A DNA stretch of 64,000 nucleotides from Streptomyces collinus Tu 365 (GTDB taxonomy: Bacteria; Actinomycetota; Actinomycetes; Streptomycetales; Streptomycetaceae). The DNA lies in contig NC_021985.1 of the NCBI RefSeq assembly GCF_000444875.1, positions 1,922,001 through 1,986,000 of the forward strand, in the 5' to 3' direction. The position numbers and the translations under genes were made by a program. This document shows, in pieces, positions 18,050 to 26,182 of the stretch. The number at the start of each line of letters is the position of its first letter. The stretch's first letter is position 1. The notes beneath the pieces are model-generated. The model saw only the letters and a list, made by a program, of their open reading frames with translations, was not told the origin of the DNA and ran no database searches.

Positions 18050-18487
18050 TCACTCGAAGGGCAGGACCATGAAGTCGACGGGACGGTCCAGCGGCCGGAA
18101 GCCCACCTTCTCGTAGACGCCGTGCGCGTCCCGCGTGGCCAGCAGGACGCGTCGCAGCCCGAACGGCCGCAGGTGCTCCCGGATGCTCTCGACGAACGCC
18201 GTGCCGACGCCCTTGCCGCGCACCGAGGGGTCCACGTACACGTCGGCGAGCCAGGCGAACGTCGCCCGGTCGGTCAGCACCCGCGCGTAGGCCACCTGGG
18301 CGCCGGAGGCCGTGTCGTAGACCCCGAAGTTGACCGAGGAGGCCATGGCGCGCTCGTGCTTCTCGCGGGGGCGGTCCCTGGCCCAGTAGGCGTCGCTCGA
18401 CAGCCAGCGGTGGACGCGGTCGACGTCGACACGTGAGGTGTCGTCGGAGAACTCGTAGCCTGCGGGGAGGCCGGGCAGGTCGCTCAT
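18050..18487 (-). CDS. GNAT-family N-acetyltransferase
   Basis: This 145-residue GCN5-related acetyltransferase has the acetyl-CoA pyrophosphate loop VRGKGVG (about residues 89-95), the preceding strand WLADVYVDPS, and the C-terminal ATRDAHGVYEKVGF typical of the family. The substrate is unknown. ATG at 18487 was chosen by family length. It is probably monocistronic, with the MocR gene 62 bp upstream on the same strand. Confidence 0.88.
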   Translation of the reverse strand: MSDLPGLPAGYEFSDDTSRVDVDRVHRWLSSDAYWARDRPREKHERAMASSVNFGVYDTASGAQVAYARVLTDRATFAWLADVYVDPSVRGKGVGTAFVESIREHLRPFGLRRVLLATRDAHGVYEKVGFRPLDRPVDFMVLPFE

Positions 18488-18549
18488 GCGCAGATCCTCA
18501 CAGCCCCGGCGACCGGGAGTCGACCGGATATTCCGGGGCCCGGGCCGCG

Positions 18550-19986
18550 CTACAGCGCCTCGTCGCACGCCGTCCGCAGGCGGTGGACGCCCTCGGTGAT
18601 CTCGTCCGTGCTCGCCACGGCGGCGAAGCTCAGCCGGAGGTGCCCCGCGGGGGGTTCGGCGCTGAAGTACGGGCGGCCGGGGGTGAGGGCGACGCCCGCG
18701 CGCAGGGCGGCGGCGGTCAGGGCGCTTTCGTCGGTGCCGTCGGGCAGGCGGACCCAGAGGTGGTAGCCGCCGGCCGGGACGTGCGGGAGGGCGAGTTCCG
18801 GGAGGTGGCGGGCGAGGGCGCCCGTCATGGTGTCGCGGCGGGTCTTCAACTCGGCCGACAGCGACCGCAGGTGGCGCGGCCAGGCCGGGGAGCCGACCAG
18901 TTCGAGGGCGGCCTCCTGGAGCGGGCGCGGGACGAAGAAGCTGTCGACGACCTGGATGGCGCGCAGGCGTTCCAGCACGGGCCCGCGCGCGGCCAGCGCG
19001 GCCACCCGGAAGCTGGGCGAGGTCGCCTTGGTCAGGGAGCCGACGTGGACGACGACGCCGTCCGGGTCGTCGGCGGCGAGCGGGCGGGGCAGCGGTCCCG
19101 CGTCGGCGTGCACCAGGCGGCGTACGAAGTCGTCCTCGACGACGAAGGCGCCCGCCGCGCGGGCGATGCGCAGCACCTCGGCCCGGCGGCCGGGCGCCAG
19201 GACCGCGCCGGTCGGGTTCTGGAAGAGCGGCTGGCAGACGAACACCCGGGCGCCGCTGGCCCGGAACGCGTCGGCCAGCAGTTCGGGGCGCACGCCGTCC
19301 GCGTCGACGGGCACCGGGACCGGGCGCAGGCCGGCCGCGCGGGCCAGGGCGAGCATGCCCGGGTAGGTGGGCGACTCGACGAGCACCGGCGCTCCGGGCG
19401 GCGCCAGCGCGCGCAGGGCGGTGGCCAGGGCGGACTGGCCGCCGGCGGCGACCAGCACCTCGGCGGCGGTGACGGCCCCGCCGATGCCGCGCGCGAACCA
19501 CTCGCGCAGTTCCGGCAGGCCCTCCAGCGGGGGTCGTCCCCAGGCGCCGGGCCGCCGTCCGGCCCGGGCCAGGGCCGCGGCCATGGCGCGCTCGGGCTGC
19601 AGAGAGGGGTGCGGGTAGCCGCCGCTGAACTCCAGCACGCCGGGGGGCGGGGCGGCGAGCGAGACGGTGACGCCGTAGGCGTCCACGGTGCGCGGGACGA
19701 GGTCGGCGGTGCCGTCGGCGCTCAGCGCGACCTCCTGCCAGGAGGTGTCGCCGGCGGGCCCGGCCGGCGTGTGCGGGCGCGCCGCCCGGAAGGCGCCGGC
19801 ACCGGGCCGGGTGACGACCAGGCCCTCGGCGGCGAGCTGGGCCAGGGCCCGGGAGACGGTCACGGGGCTCACCCGGAACCGCTCGACAAGAGCCCTGCTC
19901 GACGGCAGCTTTCCACCTGGTGAGTAGCGGTGAAGCTCCCGCCGCAGCTGTTCCGCCAACTCTCCCACACTGCTACTCTGTTGCAT
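18550..19986 (-). CDS. MocR-type regulator (GntR winged helix plus aminotransferase fold)
   Basis: This 478-residue fusion has a GntR-like winged helix (about 8-75; KLPSSRALVERFRVSPVTVSRAL) and a class-I aminotransferase-like domain (about 110-475). The PLP-binding Lys is in VGSLTKATSPSFR, and ESPTYPGM and QNPTGAVL are also present. MocR proteins sense PLP or an amine/amino acid and switch neighbouring genes. Its ATG overlaps the start codon of the divergent EamA transporter, the likely target. The start is fixed by the dyad centred on both start codons. Confidence 0.9.
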   Translation of the reverse strand: MQQSSSVGELAEQLRRELHRYSPGGKLPSSRALVERFRVSPVTVSRALAQLAAEGLVVTRPGAGAFRAARPHTPAGPAGDTSWQEVALSADGTADLVPRTVDAYGVTVSLAAPPPGVLEFSGGYPHPSLQPERAMAAALARAGRRPGAWGRPPLEGLPELREWFARGIGGAVTAAEVLVAAGGQSALATALRALAPPGAPVLVESPTYPGMLALARAAGLRPVPVPVDADGVRPELLADAFRASGARVFVCQPLFQNPTGAVLAPGRRAEVLRIARAAGAFVVEDDFVRRLVHADAGPLPRPLAADDPDGVVVHVGSLTKATSPSFRVAALAARGPVLERLRAIQVVDSFFVPRPLQEAALELVGSPAWPRHLRSLSAELKTRRDTMTGALARHLPELALPHVPAGGYHLWVRLPDGTDESALTAAALRAGVALTPGRPYFSAEPPAGHLRLSFAAVASTDEITEGVHRLRTACDEAL

Positions 19987-20002
19987 GAGAGTACAGAGTA
20001 GC
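19972..20002. promoter_or_regulatory. Symmetric operator/promoter centred on two opposing start codons
   Basis: GCTACTCTG (19972-19980) pairs with CAGAGTAGC (19994-20002). Inside lies GCATGA, where the minus-strand ATG (19984-19986) and the plus-strand ATG (19985-19987) overlap. TACTCT on each strand sits about 5-8 bp before the start codon, at -10 distance for leaderless mRNAs. MocR probably binds this dyad; that is inference. Confidence 0.6.
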
Positions 20003-20896
20003 GCTACTACGCCCACGGCGATAGCGGTCCCCGCGCCCCGCGAAAGCCGGTCCTCCGGCACCGTGCTGGCCGCCCTCGGCGTGATCGCCTTCTCCCTGAC
20101 CTTCCCGTCCACGGCCTGGGGACTGGAGAGCTTCGGGCCCTGGTCCCTGGTGGCGGTCCGCGGTGTGCTCGCGGCGCTCGTCGCGGGCGGCTGTCTGCTG
20201 GCGCTGCGCGTGCCACTGCCCGAGCGCCGGCACCTGCCGGGGATCGCCGTGGTCGCGCTGGGTGTGGTGTTCGGCTTCCCGATGCTGACCACGCTCGCCC
20301 TGCGCACCTCGACCACCTCGCACGCCGCCGTCGTGGTCGGCCTGCTGCCGCTGACCACCGCCGTCTGCTCGGCGCTGCGCACGGGCCACCGGCCCTCGCG
20401 GCGGTTCTGGGTGGCGGCGCTGGCGGGCGCGGCGGCCGTGCTCGCCTTCACCGTCGGGCAGAGCGGCGGCGCGCTCACCACGGCCGACGGCTACCTCTTC
20501 GCCGCGCTGGTGGTGTGCGCGGCCGGATACACCGAGGGCGGCAGGCTGGCCCGGGCCATGCCGGGCTGGCAGGTCATCGGCTGGGCGCTGGTGCTGTGCC
20601 TGCCGCTGAGCCTGCCGGCCGCCGCGGTGGCGCTGGCGTACGAGCCGGTACACCTCACCGCGCACGGCGTGACGGGCCTGCTGTGGGTGGCGGTGGGCTC
20701 GCAGTTCCTCGGTCTGGTCGTCTGGTACCGCGGCATGGCGGCCATCGGGATACCGAGGGCCAGCCAGTTGCAGTTGGCCCAGCCGCTGCTCACACTGGTG
20801 TGGTCGGCGCTGCTGCTGGACGAGCACCTGACTGCGGCCGCTCCGCTGACCGCTGTCGCCGTGCTCGTCTGCATCGCCGTCACCCAACGGTCGTGA
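19985..20896 (+). CDS. EamA/DMT-family transporter
   Basis: This 303-residue protein has about ten hydrophobic segments and two EamA repeats (about 25-155 and 165-300), as in drug/metabolite and amino-acid exporters such as RhaT or YdcZ relatives. It probably exports a metabolite across the cytoplasmic membrane. There is no ribosome site before its ATG; the mRNA is predicted to be leaderless. It diverges from a MocR regulator, a pairing common for amine, PLP-related or amino-acid efflux. The substrate is not readable from the sequence. Confidence 0.87.
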   Translation: MRVQSSATTPTAIAVPAPRESRSSGTVLAALGVIAFSLTFPSTAWGLESFGPWSLVAVRGVLAALVAGGCLLALRVPLPERRHLPGIAVVALGVVFGFPMLTTLALRTSTTSHAAVVVGLLPLTTAVCSALRTGHRPSRRFWVAALAGAAAVLAFTVGQSGGALTTADGYLFAALVVCAAGYTEGGRLARAMPGWQVIGWALVLCLPLSLPAAAVALAYEPVHLTAHGVTGLLWVAVGSQFLGLVVWYRGMAAIGIPRASQLQLAQPLLTLVWSALLLDEHLTAAAPLTAVAVLVCIAVTQRS

Positions 20897-20912
20897 CCGT
20901 GAGGAGAGCCCG

Positions 20913-21110
20913 ATGCGCGCAATCGTGGGCGACCAGCTCGTTCAGCACGGCAGAGTGGTCGGTCAGCACGACCAGGTCTCGGTAGTCGTCGAGGTGATGG
21001 GCACGGAGGGCAACCCGCCCTACCGCGTCCGGTTCCCGGACGGGCACGAGGCGGTCATGTCCCCCGGCCCCGACTGCCAGATCAAGCACGGGGACGAACG
21101 GCAGCACTAG
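20913..21110 (+). CDS. DUF1918-domain small protein
   Basis: This 65-residue protein has the DUF1918 pattern: MRAIVGDQLVQHGRVVGQHD, then VVEVMGTEG and PYRVRFPDGHEAVMSPGPD. The family is a small SH3-like barrel widespread in actinobacteria with no known role. GAGGAG lies just before the ATG. It begins 16 bp after the EamA gene and is probably cotranscribed with it. Confidence 0.85.
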   Translation: MRAIVGDQLVQHGRVVGQHDQVSVVVEVMGTEGNPPYRVRFPDGHEAVMSPGPDCQIKHGDERQH

Positions 21111-21111
21111 T

Positions 21112-22386
21112 TCAGCGCGGTGGCGTCGCCGGCTCCCGGTAGTGGTCGGCGACCACCCGCGCCATCGCCCCGACCGGATCGGCCGCCACCTCCTTGGCGG
21201 CGAAGAAGACGTGCCCGCGCACCTGGGGGTGACGGGCCGCGAGCGTGAGGTGGCGGGACAGTTCCACCGGGTCCTGCCACGCGGAGGGCTGCCCGGCCGC
21301 CCCGGCCTTGTACAGCGCCTCGCCGAGGTAGAGGCGGGTCCCGGTGCCTTCGGCCACCTGGGCCCACCAGTCGACCAGGGTCGCGTAGTCGGCGGCGGCG
21401 AAGCCGATGTGCCAGTACAGCTGCGGGACGACGTAGTCGATCCAGTGGTTGCGGACCCATGTGCGGGTGTCCGCGTACAGGTCGTCGTACGTCTGCACGC
21501 CCGCCCGGGTGTCCGAGCCGCGGGAGTCCGTGGCGGCGTTGCGCCACACGCCGAAGGGGCTGATCCCGAACCTGGTGCCGGGCCGCACCCGCCTGACGCC
21601 GGCGGCCGTCTCCCGCACCAGGCGGTCGATGTTGTCGCGGCGCCAGTCGGCGCGGCTGCCGAAGTCGCCGCCGTAGCGGTCGTAGGCGGCGTCGTCGTCG
21701 AAGGTCTGCCCGGCGACCGGATAGGGGTAGAAGTAGTCGTCGAAGTGCACGGCGTCGACCGGGTACCGGGCGACCGCGTCGAGCACGGCCCGCTGCACGA
21801 AGGCGCGCACCTCGGGCAGCCCCGGGTCGTAGTAGAGCTTCCCGCCGTACGTCACCACCCAGTCCGGGTGCGTGCGCGCCGGATGCGAGGCCGCCAGGCG
21901 GGCGGGATCGTCGTGTTCGGCGACGCGGTAGGGGTTGAACCAGGCGTGCAGTTCCAGGCCGCGGGCGTGCGCCTCCCGCACGGCGGTGCCCAGCGGGTCC
22001 CAGCCCGGATCCCCGCCCTGGGTGCCGGTGAGGCACTCGGACCAGGGCTCGTACGGCGAGGGCCACAGGGCGTCCGCCGTGGGCCGCACCTGGAGGACGA
22101 CCGTGTTGAGCCGGGCGCGCACCGCCCGGTCCAGGTGGGCGATCAGCTCCCCGCGCTGCTCGGCGGCGGTGAGGCCGGTCCGCGAGGGCCAGTCGCGGTT
22201 GGACACCGTCGCCAGCCACACGCCCCGCATCTCACCCTCCGCCCGCGGCTCGCGCCGGCCGGGGACGGAGCCGGGGGGACCGGCGGGTCCGGCGGGTCCG
22301 GCGGATCCGGCCGCGGCCGCGCCGCCCGCCGTCGCCAGCGACGACAGCGCGGCCGTCGTGAACGCGCGCCGTGACAGGAACCCCAT
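21112..22386 (-). CDS. Secreted GHL10-family glycoside hydrolase
   Basis: This 424-residue protein has a twin-arginine-type signal (SRRAFTTAALSSLATAGGAAAA) and then a Gly/Pro/Ala-rich linker. Its catalytic TIM barrel (about 50-420) matches the glycosyl-hydrolase-like 10 family (formerly DUF187), with MRGVWLATVSNRDWPS, AWFNPYR, DAVHFDDYFYPYP and ISPFGVWRN. DDYFYP carries the likely acidic catalytic residues. Members act on envelope or biofilm polysaccharides outside the cell. The 3' end lies 2 bp from the DUF1918 stop (convergent). Confidence 0.87.
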   Translation of the reverse strand: MGFLSRRAFTTAALSSLATAGGAAAAGSAGPAGPAGPPGSVPGRREPRAEGEMRGVWLATVSNRDWPSRTGLTAAEQRGELIAHLDRAVRARLNTVVLQVRPTADALWPSPYEPWSECLTGTQGGDPGWDPLGTAVREAHARGLELHAWFNPYRVAEHDDPARLAASHPARTHPDWVVTYGGKLYYDPGLPEVRAFVQRAVLDAVARYPVDAVHFDDYFYPYPVAGQTFDDDAAYDRYGGDFGSRADWRRDNIDRLVRETAAGVRRVRPGTRFGISPFGVWRNAATDSRGSDTRAGVQTYDDLYADTRTWVRNHWIDYVVPQLYWHIGFAAADYATLVDWWAQVAEGTGTRLYLGEALYKAGAAGQPSAWQDPVELSRHLTLAARHPQVRGHVFFAAKEVAADPVGAMARVVADHYREPATPPR

Positions 22387-22556
22387 CCACACACCCCGTA
22401 CGCTCCGGATCCGCGCCGTCACGGATCGTTCCGCGCCCCAGAATGCCCCCACCCGGACGATCGATCATCGATACTTCGCGGTAACGTGCACGATCGGAGC
22501 AGGCGCCGAACCCCGGAGGTCTGCCAGCGAGCCGGAGAACCAGCTAAGGGGACGAA

Positions 22557-23432
22557 GTGACAGGCTTCCCATCGGGAGATATCACGCGCGTCGGAGTCGT
22601 GGGCTGCGGCCAGATGGGCGCGGGCATCGCCGAGGTGTGCGCCCGCGCGGGACTGGACGTGAAGGTCGCCGAGACCACCGGCGAGGCCCTGGAGATCGGC
22701 CGTACCCGGCTGCTCAACTCCCTCACCAAGGCCGCCGAGCGGGGCAAGATCACTGAGGAGGAGCGGGACTCCACCCAGGCCCGGCTGAGCTTCACCACCG
22801 ACCTCGGCGAGTTCGCCGACCGGGATCTGGTGATCGAGGCCGTCGTGGAGAACGAGCAGGTGAAGACCGAGATCTTCCAGGTGCTCGACCAGGTGGTGAC
22901 CCGCGCGGACGCGATCCTGGCCTCCAACACCTCCTCGATCCCGCTGGTGAAGCTGGCGGTCGCCACCTCGCGTCCGGACCACGTGGTCGGCATCCACTTC
23001 TTCAACCCGGCTCCGGTGCAGGCGCTGGTCGAGCTGATCCCGGCGCTCACCACCTCCGAGGGCACCCTCAGCCGCGCCCAGGTCTTCGCCGAGAAGACGC
23101 TCGGCAAGCACGCCATCCGCGCCCAGGACCGCTCCGGCTTCGTCGTGAACGCGCTGCTGGTGCCCTACCTGCTGTCCGCGATCCGCATGTTCGAGTCGGG
23201 CATCGCGAGCCGTGAGGACATCGACAACGGCATGGAGATGGGCTGCGCCCACCCGATGGGCCCGCTGAAGCTGTCCGACCTGATCGGTCTGGACACCATC
23301 GTCTCCATCGCCAACTCGATGTACGCCGAGTACAAGGAGCCGCTGTACGCCGCTCCCCCGCTGCTCCAGCGCATGGTCGAGGCCGGCCGGCTCGGCCGCA
23401 AGACGGGCTCGGGCTTCTACACCTACGGCTGA
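22557..23432 (+). CDS. 3-hydroxybutyryl-CoA dehydrogenase
   Basis: This 291-residue 3-hydroxyacyl-CoA dehydrogenase interconverts acetoacetyl-CoA and 3-hydroxybutyryl-CoA with NAD(P)H. The Rossmann motif is VGVVGCGQMGAGIAEVCA (about 12-29). The catalytic region has SNTSSIP and GIHFFNPAPVQALVELI (catalytic His and the partner Glu), and the C-terminal domain has RSGFVVNALLVPY and MGPLKLSDLIGLD. In Streptomyces such enzymes feed butyryl-CoA and ethylmalonyl-CoA metabolism and polyketide extender supply. It stands alone and is followed by a strong terminator. Confidence 0.93.
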   Translation: MTGFPSGDITRVGVVGCGQMGAGIAEVCARAGLDVKVAETTGEALEIGRTRLLNSLTKAAERGKITEEERDSTQARLSFTTDLGEFADRDLVIEAVVENEQVKTEIFQVLDQVVTRADAILASNTSSIPLVKLAVATSRPDHVVGIHFFNPAPVQALVELIPALTTSEGTLSRAQVFAEKTLGKHAIRAQDRSGFVVNALLVPYLLSAIRMFESGIASREDIDNGMEMGCAHPMGPLKLSDLIGLDTIVSIANSMYAEYKEPLYAAPPLLQRMVEAGRLGRKTGSGFYTYG

Positions 23433-23450
23433 CTACCGTCCGCCACTCCC

Positions 23451-23486
23451 GTGGGCCCGGCACCGGTTCTGGTGCCGGGCCCACGC
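23451..23486 (+). terminator. Terminator hairpin after 3-hydroxybutyryl-CoA dehydrogenase
   Basis: A perfect 15-bp stem (23451-23465 with 23472-23486) closes a 6-nt loop 18 bp after the stop codon. There is no long T-run, as is usual in Streptomyces. Confidence 0.85.
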
Positions 23487-23625
23487 GTTTCACACACCGT
23501 GTGCGCGCCGGGCCCGCATATGCCCTTCGCACACGCTCCCCTCGCGCCCACCAGGCGGGTTCACTCTTGATGCGCATGCAAGGGATGCGAAGCAAGCGCA
23601 TTCGACTACGGAAAGGAGTGGACCC

Positions 23626-23886
23626 GTGACCACCGATCCGGAGCGTCCCGCGGTCCCCGGAGAACTCGCAGAGTTACGGCGCCGGCTCGACGTGGCGTAC
23701 GCCCGCGTCGAGGGCGGGCTGGCTCTGCTCAGTCACCGCACCGAGGAGACCGCCAAGGAAGTGGACGAGCTGCACTCGCGCATGGTCTCGCTGGAACACG
23801 CGCGCTGGCCGCTGCCCTCGCTCGCCGCGCTCACCGCACTGGGGGCGCTGGTGGCGACGGTCTGGCAGGTGCTGTCGGCCCACTAG
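23626..23886 (+). CDS. Small coiled-coil membrane protein with a TTA codon
   Basis: This 86-residue protein is not a family I can name. Residues about 14-58 are heptad-like and charged (coiled coil), followed by a C-terminal transmembrane helix (about 62-84). The domain order suggests a tail-anchored protein that oligomerises on the cytoplasmic side. AAAGGAG precedes the GTG. Leu17 is encoded by TTA (23674-23676), the codon read only by bldA tRNA in Streptomyces, so translation should be development-dependent. Its stop overlaps that of the convergent NUDIX gene, which also has a TTA. Confidence 0.8.
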   Translation: MTTDPERPAVPGELAELRRRLDVAYARVEGGLALLSHRTEETAKEVDELHSRMVSLEHARWPLPSLAALTALGALVATVWQVLSAH

Positions 23887-24419
23887 TCGTCGGCGAGCCT
23901 GAGGTGGTGCAGCAGGAGTAACGCGGCCGCCATGTTGGCGGCCGGGACCTCCCCCCGGGCGATCAGGTCGGGGACGACCTTGAGCGGGACCCACTCGCGG
24001 CGGTCCGACTCGAAGTCGTCCACGGGATGTCCGACGTACTCGCCCCGGTCGGACCAGTAGATGTGGTGCCGGGCGTCGGTGAGACCGTTGGACGGCTCGA
24101 CGCTCATCAGGTGGTGCAGGGGTCCCGGCCGCCAGCCGGTCTCCTCCTCCAGTTCCCTGGCGGCCGCGGTCGCGACGTCCTCGCCGTCCTCCACCACGCC
24201 GGCGGCCAGTTCCCAGCCCCAGCTGTCGGTGATGAACCGGTGCCGCCACAGCAGCAGGACCTCGTTGGCCTCGTTGACCACCGTGGCGACGGCGACCGGC
24301 CGCAGCCGGATGAGGAAGTGGTCGAGGTGCCGGCCGTCCGGCAGCTCGACATCAGCGAGGTTGACGCTGAACCAGCGGTTCTCGTACACAGTTTGTTCGT
24401 TCTGTTTCGTCCACTGCAC
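23883..24419 (-). CDS. NUDIX hydrolase with a TTA codon
   Basis: This 178-residue NUDIX enzyme has a perfect box, G-x5-E-x7-R-E-L-x-E-E-x-G-W, in GVVEDGED...RELEEETGW (about residues 74-96). The N-terminal strand layout (VYENRWFSVNLADVELPDG) resembles ADP-ribose pyrophosphatases. Mg-dependent hydrolysis of a nucleoside diphosphate derivative is expected; the exact substrate is not shown. The Leu at residue 167 is encoded by TTA (23919-23921 on the minus strand), predicting bldA dependence. GGAAGG precedes the GTG start. Confidence 0.9.
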   Translation of the reverse strand: MQWTKQNEQTVYENRWFSVNLADVELPDGRHLDHFLIRLRPVAVATVVNEANEVLLLWRHRFITDSWGWELAAGVVEDGEDVATAAARELEEETGWRPGPLHHLMSVEPSNGLTDARHHIYWSDRGEYVGHPVDDFESDRREWVPLKVVPDLIARGEVPAANMAAALLLLHHLRLADD

Positions 24420-24484
24420 GGTTCTGCCACCTTCCGACGAGTAAGTGGCAATATCGCAGCAGGGACTGGGTACCTACAGGGCGC

Positions 24485-25825
24485 CTACAGCGGTACGCGC
24501 AGTGCGCCGTCGATGAGCTCGGCGGCTTCCGCCGTTCCGGCCGCGCCGCAGCGCACCAGGTGTTCGCGCACCGCGCGCAGCCGGTCGCGCAGCCGCCGGG
24601 ACTCCATCCCGCGGGCCTGCTCGGCCATCCGCACGGCGGTGACCACCGCCTTGTCCGCGTTGCCCTGGCGCAGTTCGATCGTGCTCAGCATGGCGAGCCG
24701 GTGCACCCGGCCCCGGTCGTGCGCCGGGTTGTCCACCGCGGCCGCCGCGTGCTCCCGGGCGGCGGCGAGTTCCCCGAGGCTGAGGAGCGCCTCCGCCACC
24801 TGCACGTTGACCAGGCCCGGCTGGACGTAGCCGGTCTCGTCCGGCTCGTACCCGCGCCGGATGCGGTCGGCGGCCGTCTCGGCGCGCCGGATGCAGGACA
24901 GCGCGCTGCCGCCGTCGCCGAGGTGGGCGTACGCCTTGGCCTGCATCGCGTACAGGTCGGAGGCGAGCGCCGGGGTGATGTGCTTGCCCGCGGCGCGCAG
25001 CGCGGCCTCGGCGAAGGCGACGGCCTGCCGGTACTCCCGCATGAACAGCGCCTGGTTGACCAGCAGCGCGATCACGTAGGCGCCCAGTCCCCGGTCCCCG
25101 CTGGCCTTGGCCAGCCTGAGCGCCTGGTGGAAGTAGCGCTGGGCGAGCCCGTGCGCGTCGGAGTCGTACGCGCAGATTCCCGCGATGGCCACCAGCCCGC
25201 CGGTGGCGCGGTGCAGTTGGCGCCCGGTGGCGTCGGTGTAGCTGCCGCGCAGCAGCGGCGCGGCCTCCGCGTTGAGGAATCCGACGATGCGGGTGCGGGT
25301 CGCGATGCCGCCGGCCTTGCGGTACATCTGCTCGTAGTGGGCGCGGGCGGCGCGCAGCATCTCGATGTCGGCCGGGGTGACCCGGTGCCGGCCGCCGCGG
25401 GAGACGTCCGTGTCCTCGGGCGGGTTCTCCCATTCCCACACCGGCATCACAGCGGGGGTGCCGGTGACCGCGGGCGCGCCGAGCACGTGCGGGCGCTGCT
25501 GTTCGTCGGAGCGCCACAGCGCGGTGGCGCGCTCGACGAAACCGGAGAGCGAGCCGGTGGACGGGGCGCTGGGCTCCCCGGGGACACCGAGGCCGATGTC
25601 GTCGAGGGTGACCGGCCGGTGCAGCCGGGCGGCGAGCACCTCGCAGATCAGGTCGGGCACCTGGCCGCGCGGCCGCTGGCCCTTCAGCCACCGTGCCACG
25701 GCGGTGTGTTCGTAGCGGAGCGCGAGGCCGCGCCGCCGGCCCGCCTGGTTCACGTGGGCGGCGAGACCGGCGTGGGAGACCCCCGCCTCGTCCAGGATCG
25801 CGTCGAGCAGAGTGTTGGGCTGCAT
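24485..25825 (-). CDS. NsdA/NsdB-like TPR regulator
   Basis: This 446-residue cytoplasmic protein has an N-terminal helix-turn-helix-like region (about 5-50; LLDAILDEAGVSHAGLAAHV and VARWLKGQRP) and a large alpha-helical C-terminal half with TPR-like repeats (about 170-420). Length and order match the NsdA family of Streptomyces, negative regulators of differentiation and antibiotic production. I assign the family, not the specific orthologue. A perfect GTTCACAC-N3-GTGTGAAC dyad lies 47-65 bp upstream of its start and may be its operator. Confidence 0.7.
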   Translation of the reverse strand: MQPNTLLDAILDEAGVSHAGLAAHVNQAGRRRGLALRYEHTAVARWLKGQRPRGQVPDLICEVLAARLHRPVTLDDIGLGVPGEPSAPSTGSLSGFVERATALWRSDEQQRPHVLGAPAVTGTPAVMPVWEWENPPEDTDVSRGGRHRVTPADIEMLRAARAHYEQMYRKAGGIATRTRIVGFLNAEAAPLLRGSYTDATGRQLHRATGGLVAIAGICAYDSDAHGLAQRYFHQALRLAKASGDRGLGAYVIALLVNQALFMREYRQAVAFAEAALRAAGKHITPALASDLYAMQAKAYAHLGDGGSALSCIRRAETAADRIRRGYEPDETGYVQPGLVNVQVAEALLSLGELAAAREHAAAAVDNPAHDRGRVHRLAMLSTIELRQGNADKAVVTAVRMAEQARGMESRRLRDRLRAVREHLVRCGAAGTAEAAELIDGALRVPL

Positions 25826-25871
25826 GGGTTGCCCCCCGGGTGGCCTGGTGCGGTCAGCGTAGTGCTTCCGG

Positions 25872-25890
25872 GTTCACACGGGGTGTGAAC
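25872..25890. promoter_or_regulatory. Perfect palindrome upstream of the NsdA-like gene
   Basis: GTTCACAC (25872-25879) and GTGTGAAC (25883-25890) are separated by GGG. It lies 47 bp before the ATG of the minus-strand gene, in promoter position. I infer an operator, perhaps autoregulatory; no regulator is identified. Confidence 0.55.
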
Positions 25891-26182
25891 GGAGTACGCG
25901 CATCCGCACGGTGCGCGCGCTGTCGCCCAGCGTGTTCCGCCGCTTGACTGAGGTGCCTCGCAAGAGGTCGGCCGGGCCGTCGGCTCCCCCTCGAAAAGCG
26001 GCGGCCCGGCCCCGACATCCGGTCACCGCAGGTCCGCACCCCGGGTATGTGGCGGCGGCGTACGGAACGTGTCACAGAGCTCGTACCCTCGGCCGCCGTC
26101 GCTTCCCCGGAGCTGCGCCGGGTGGGATGTTTGCCGCCGGAGCGGCCCACGGCGGGTCGCGGACAGCCCTCGGGGGGACACC
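25891..26182. other. Intergenic region between NsdA-like and beta-propeller genes
   Basis: About 290 bp hold no gene that I can support. The stretch should contain divergent promoters for the two flanking genes, but I see no convincing -10/-35 pair. Apparent reading frames across it lack ribosome sites and have compositionally biased translations. Confidence 0.5.

Noticed and set aside
24420..24460. CTGCCAC/GTGGCA inverted repeat before the NUDIX gene as an operator
   Set aside because: Only 6 bp, overlaps the ribosome site, and could be chance in this composition.
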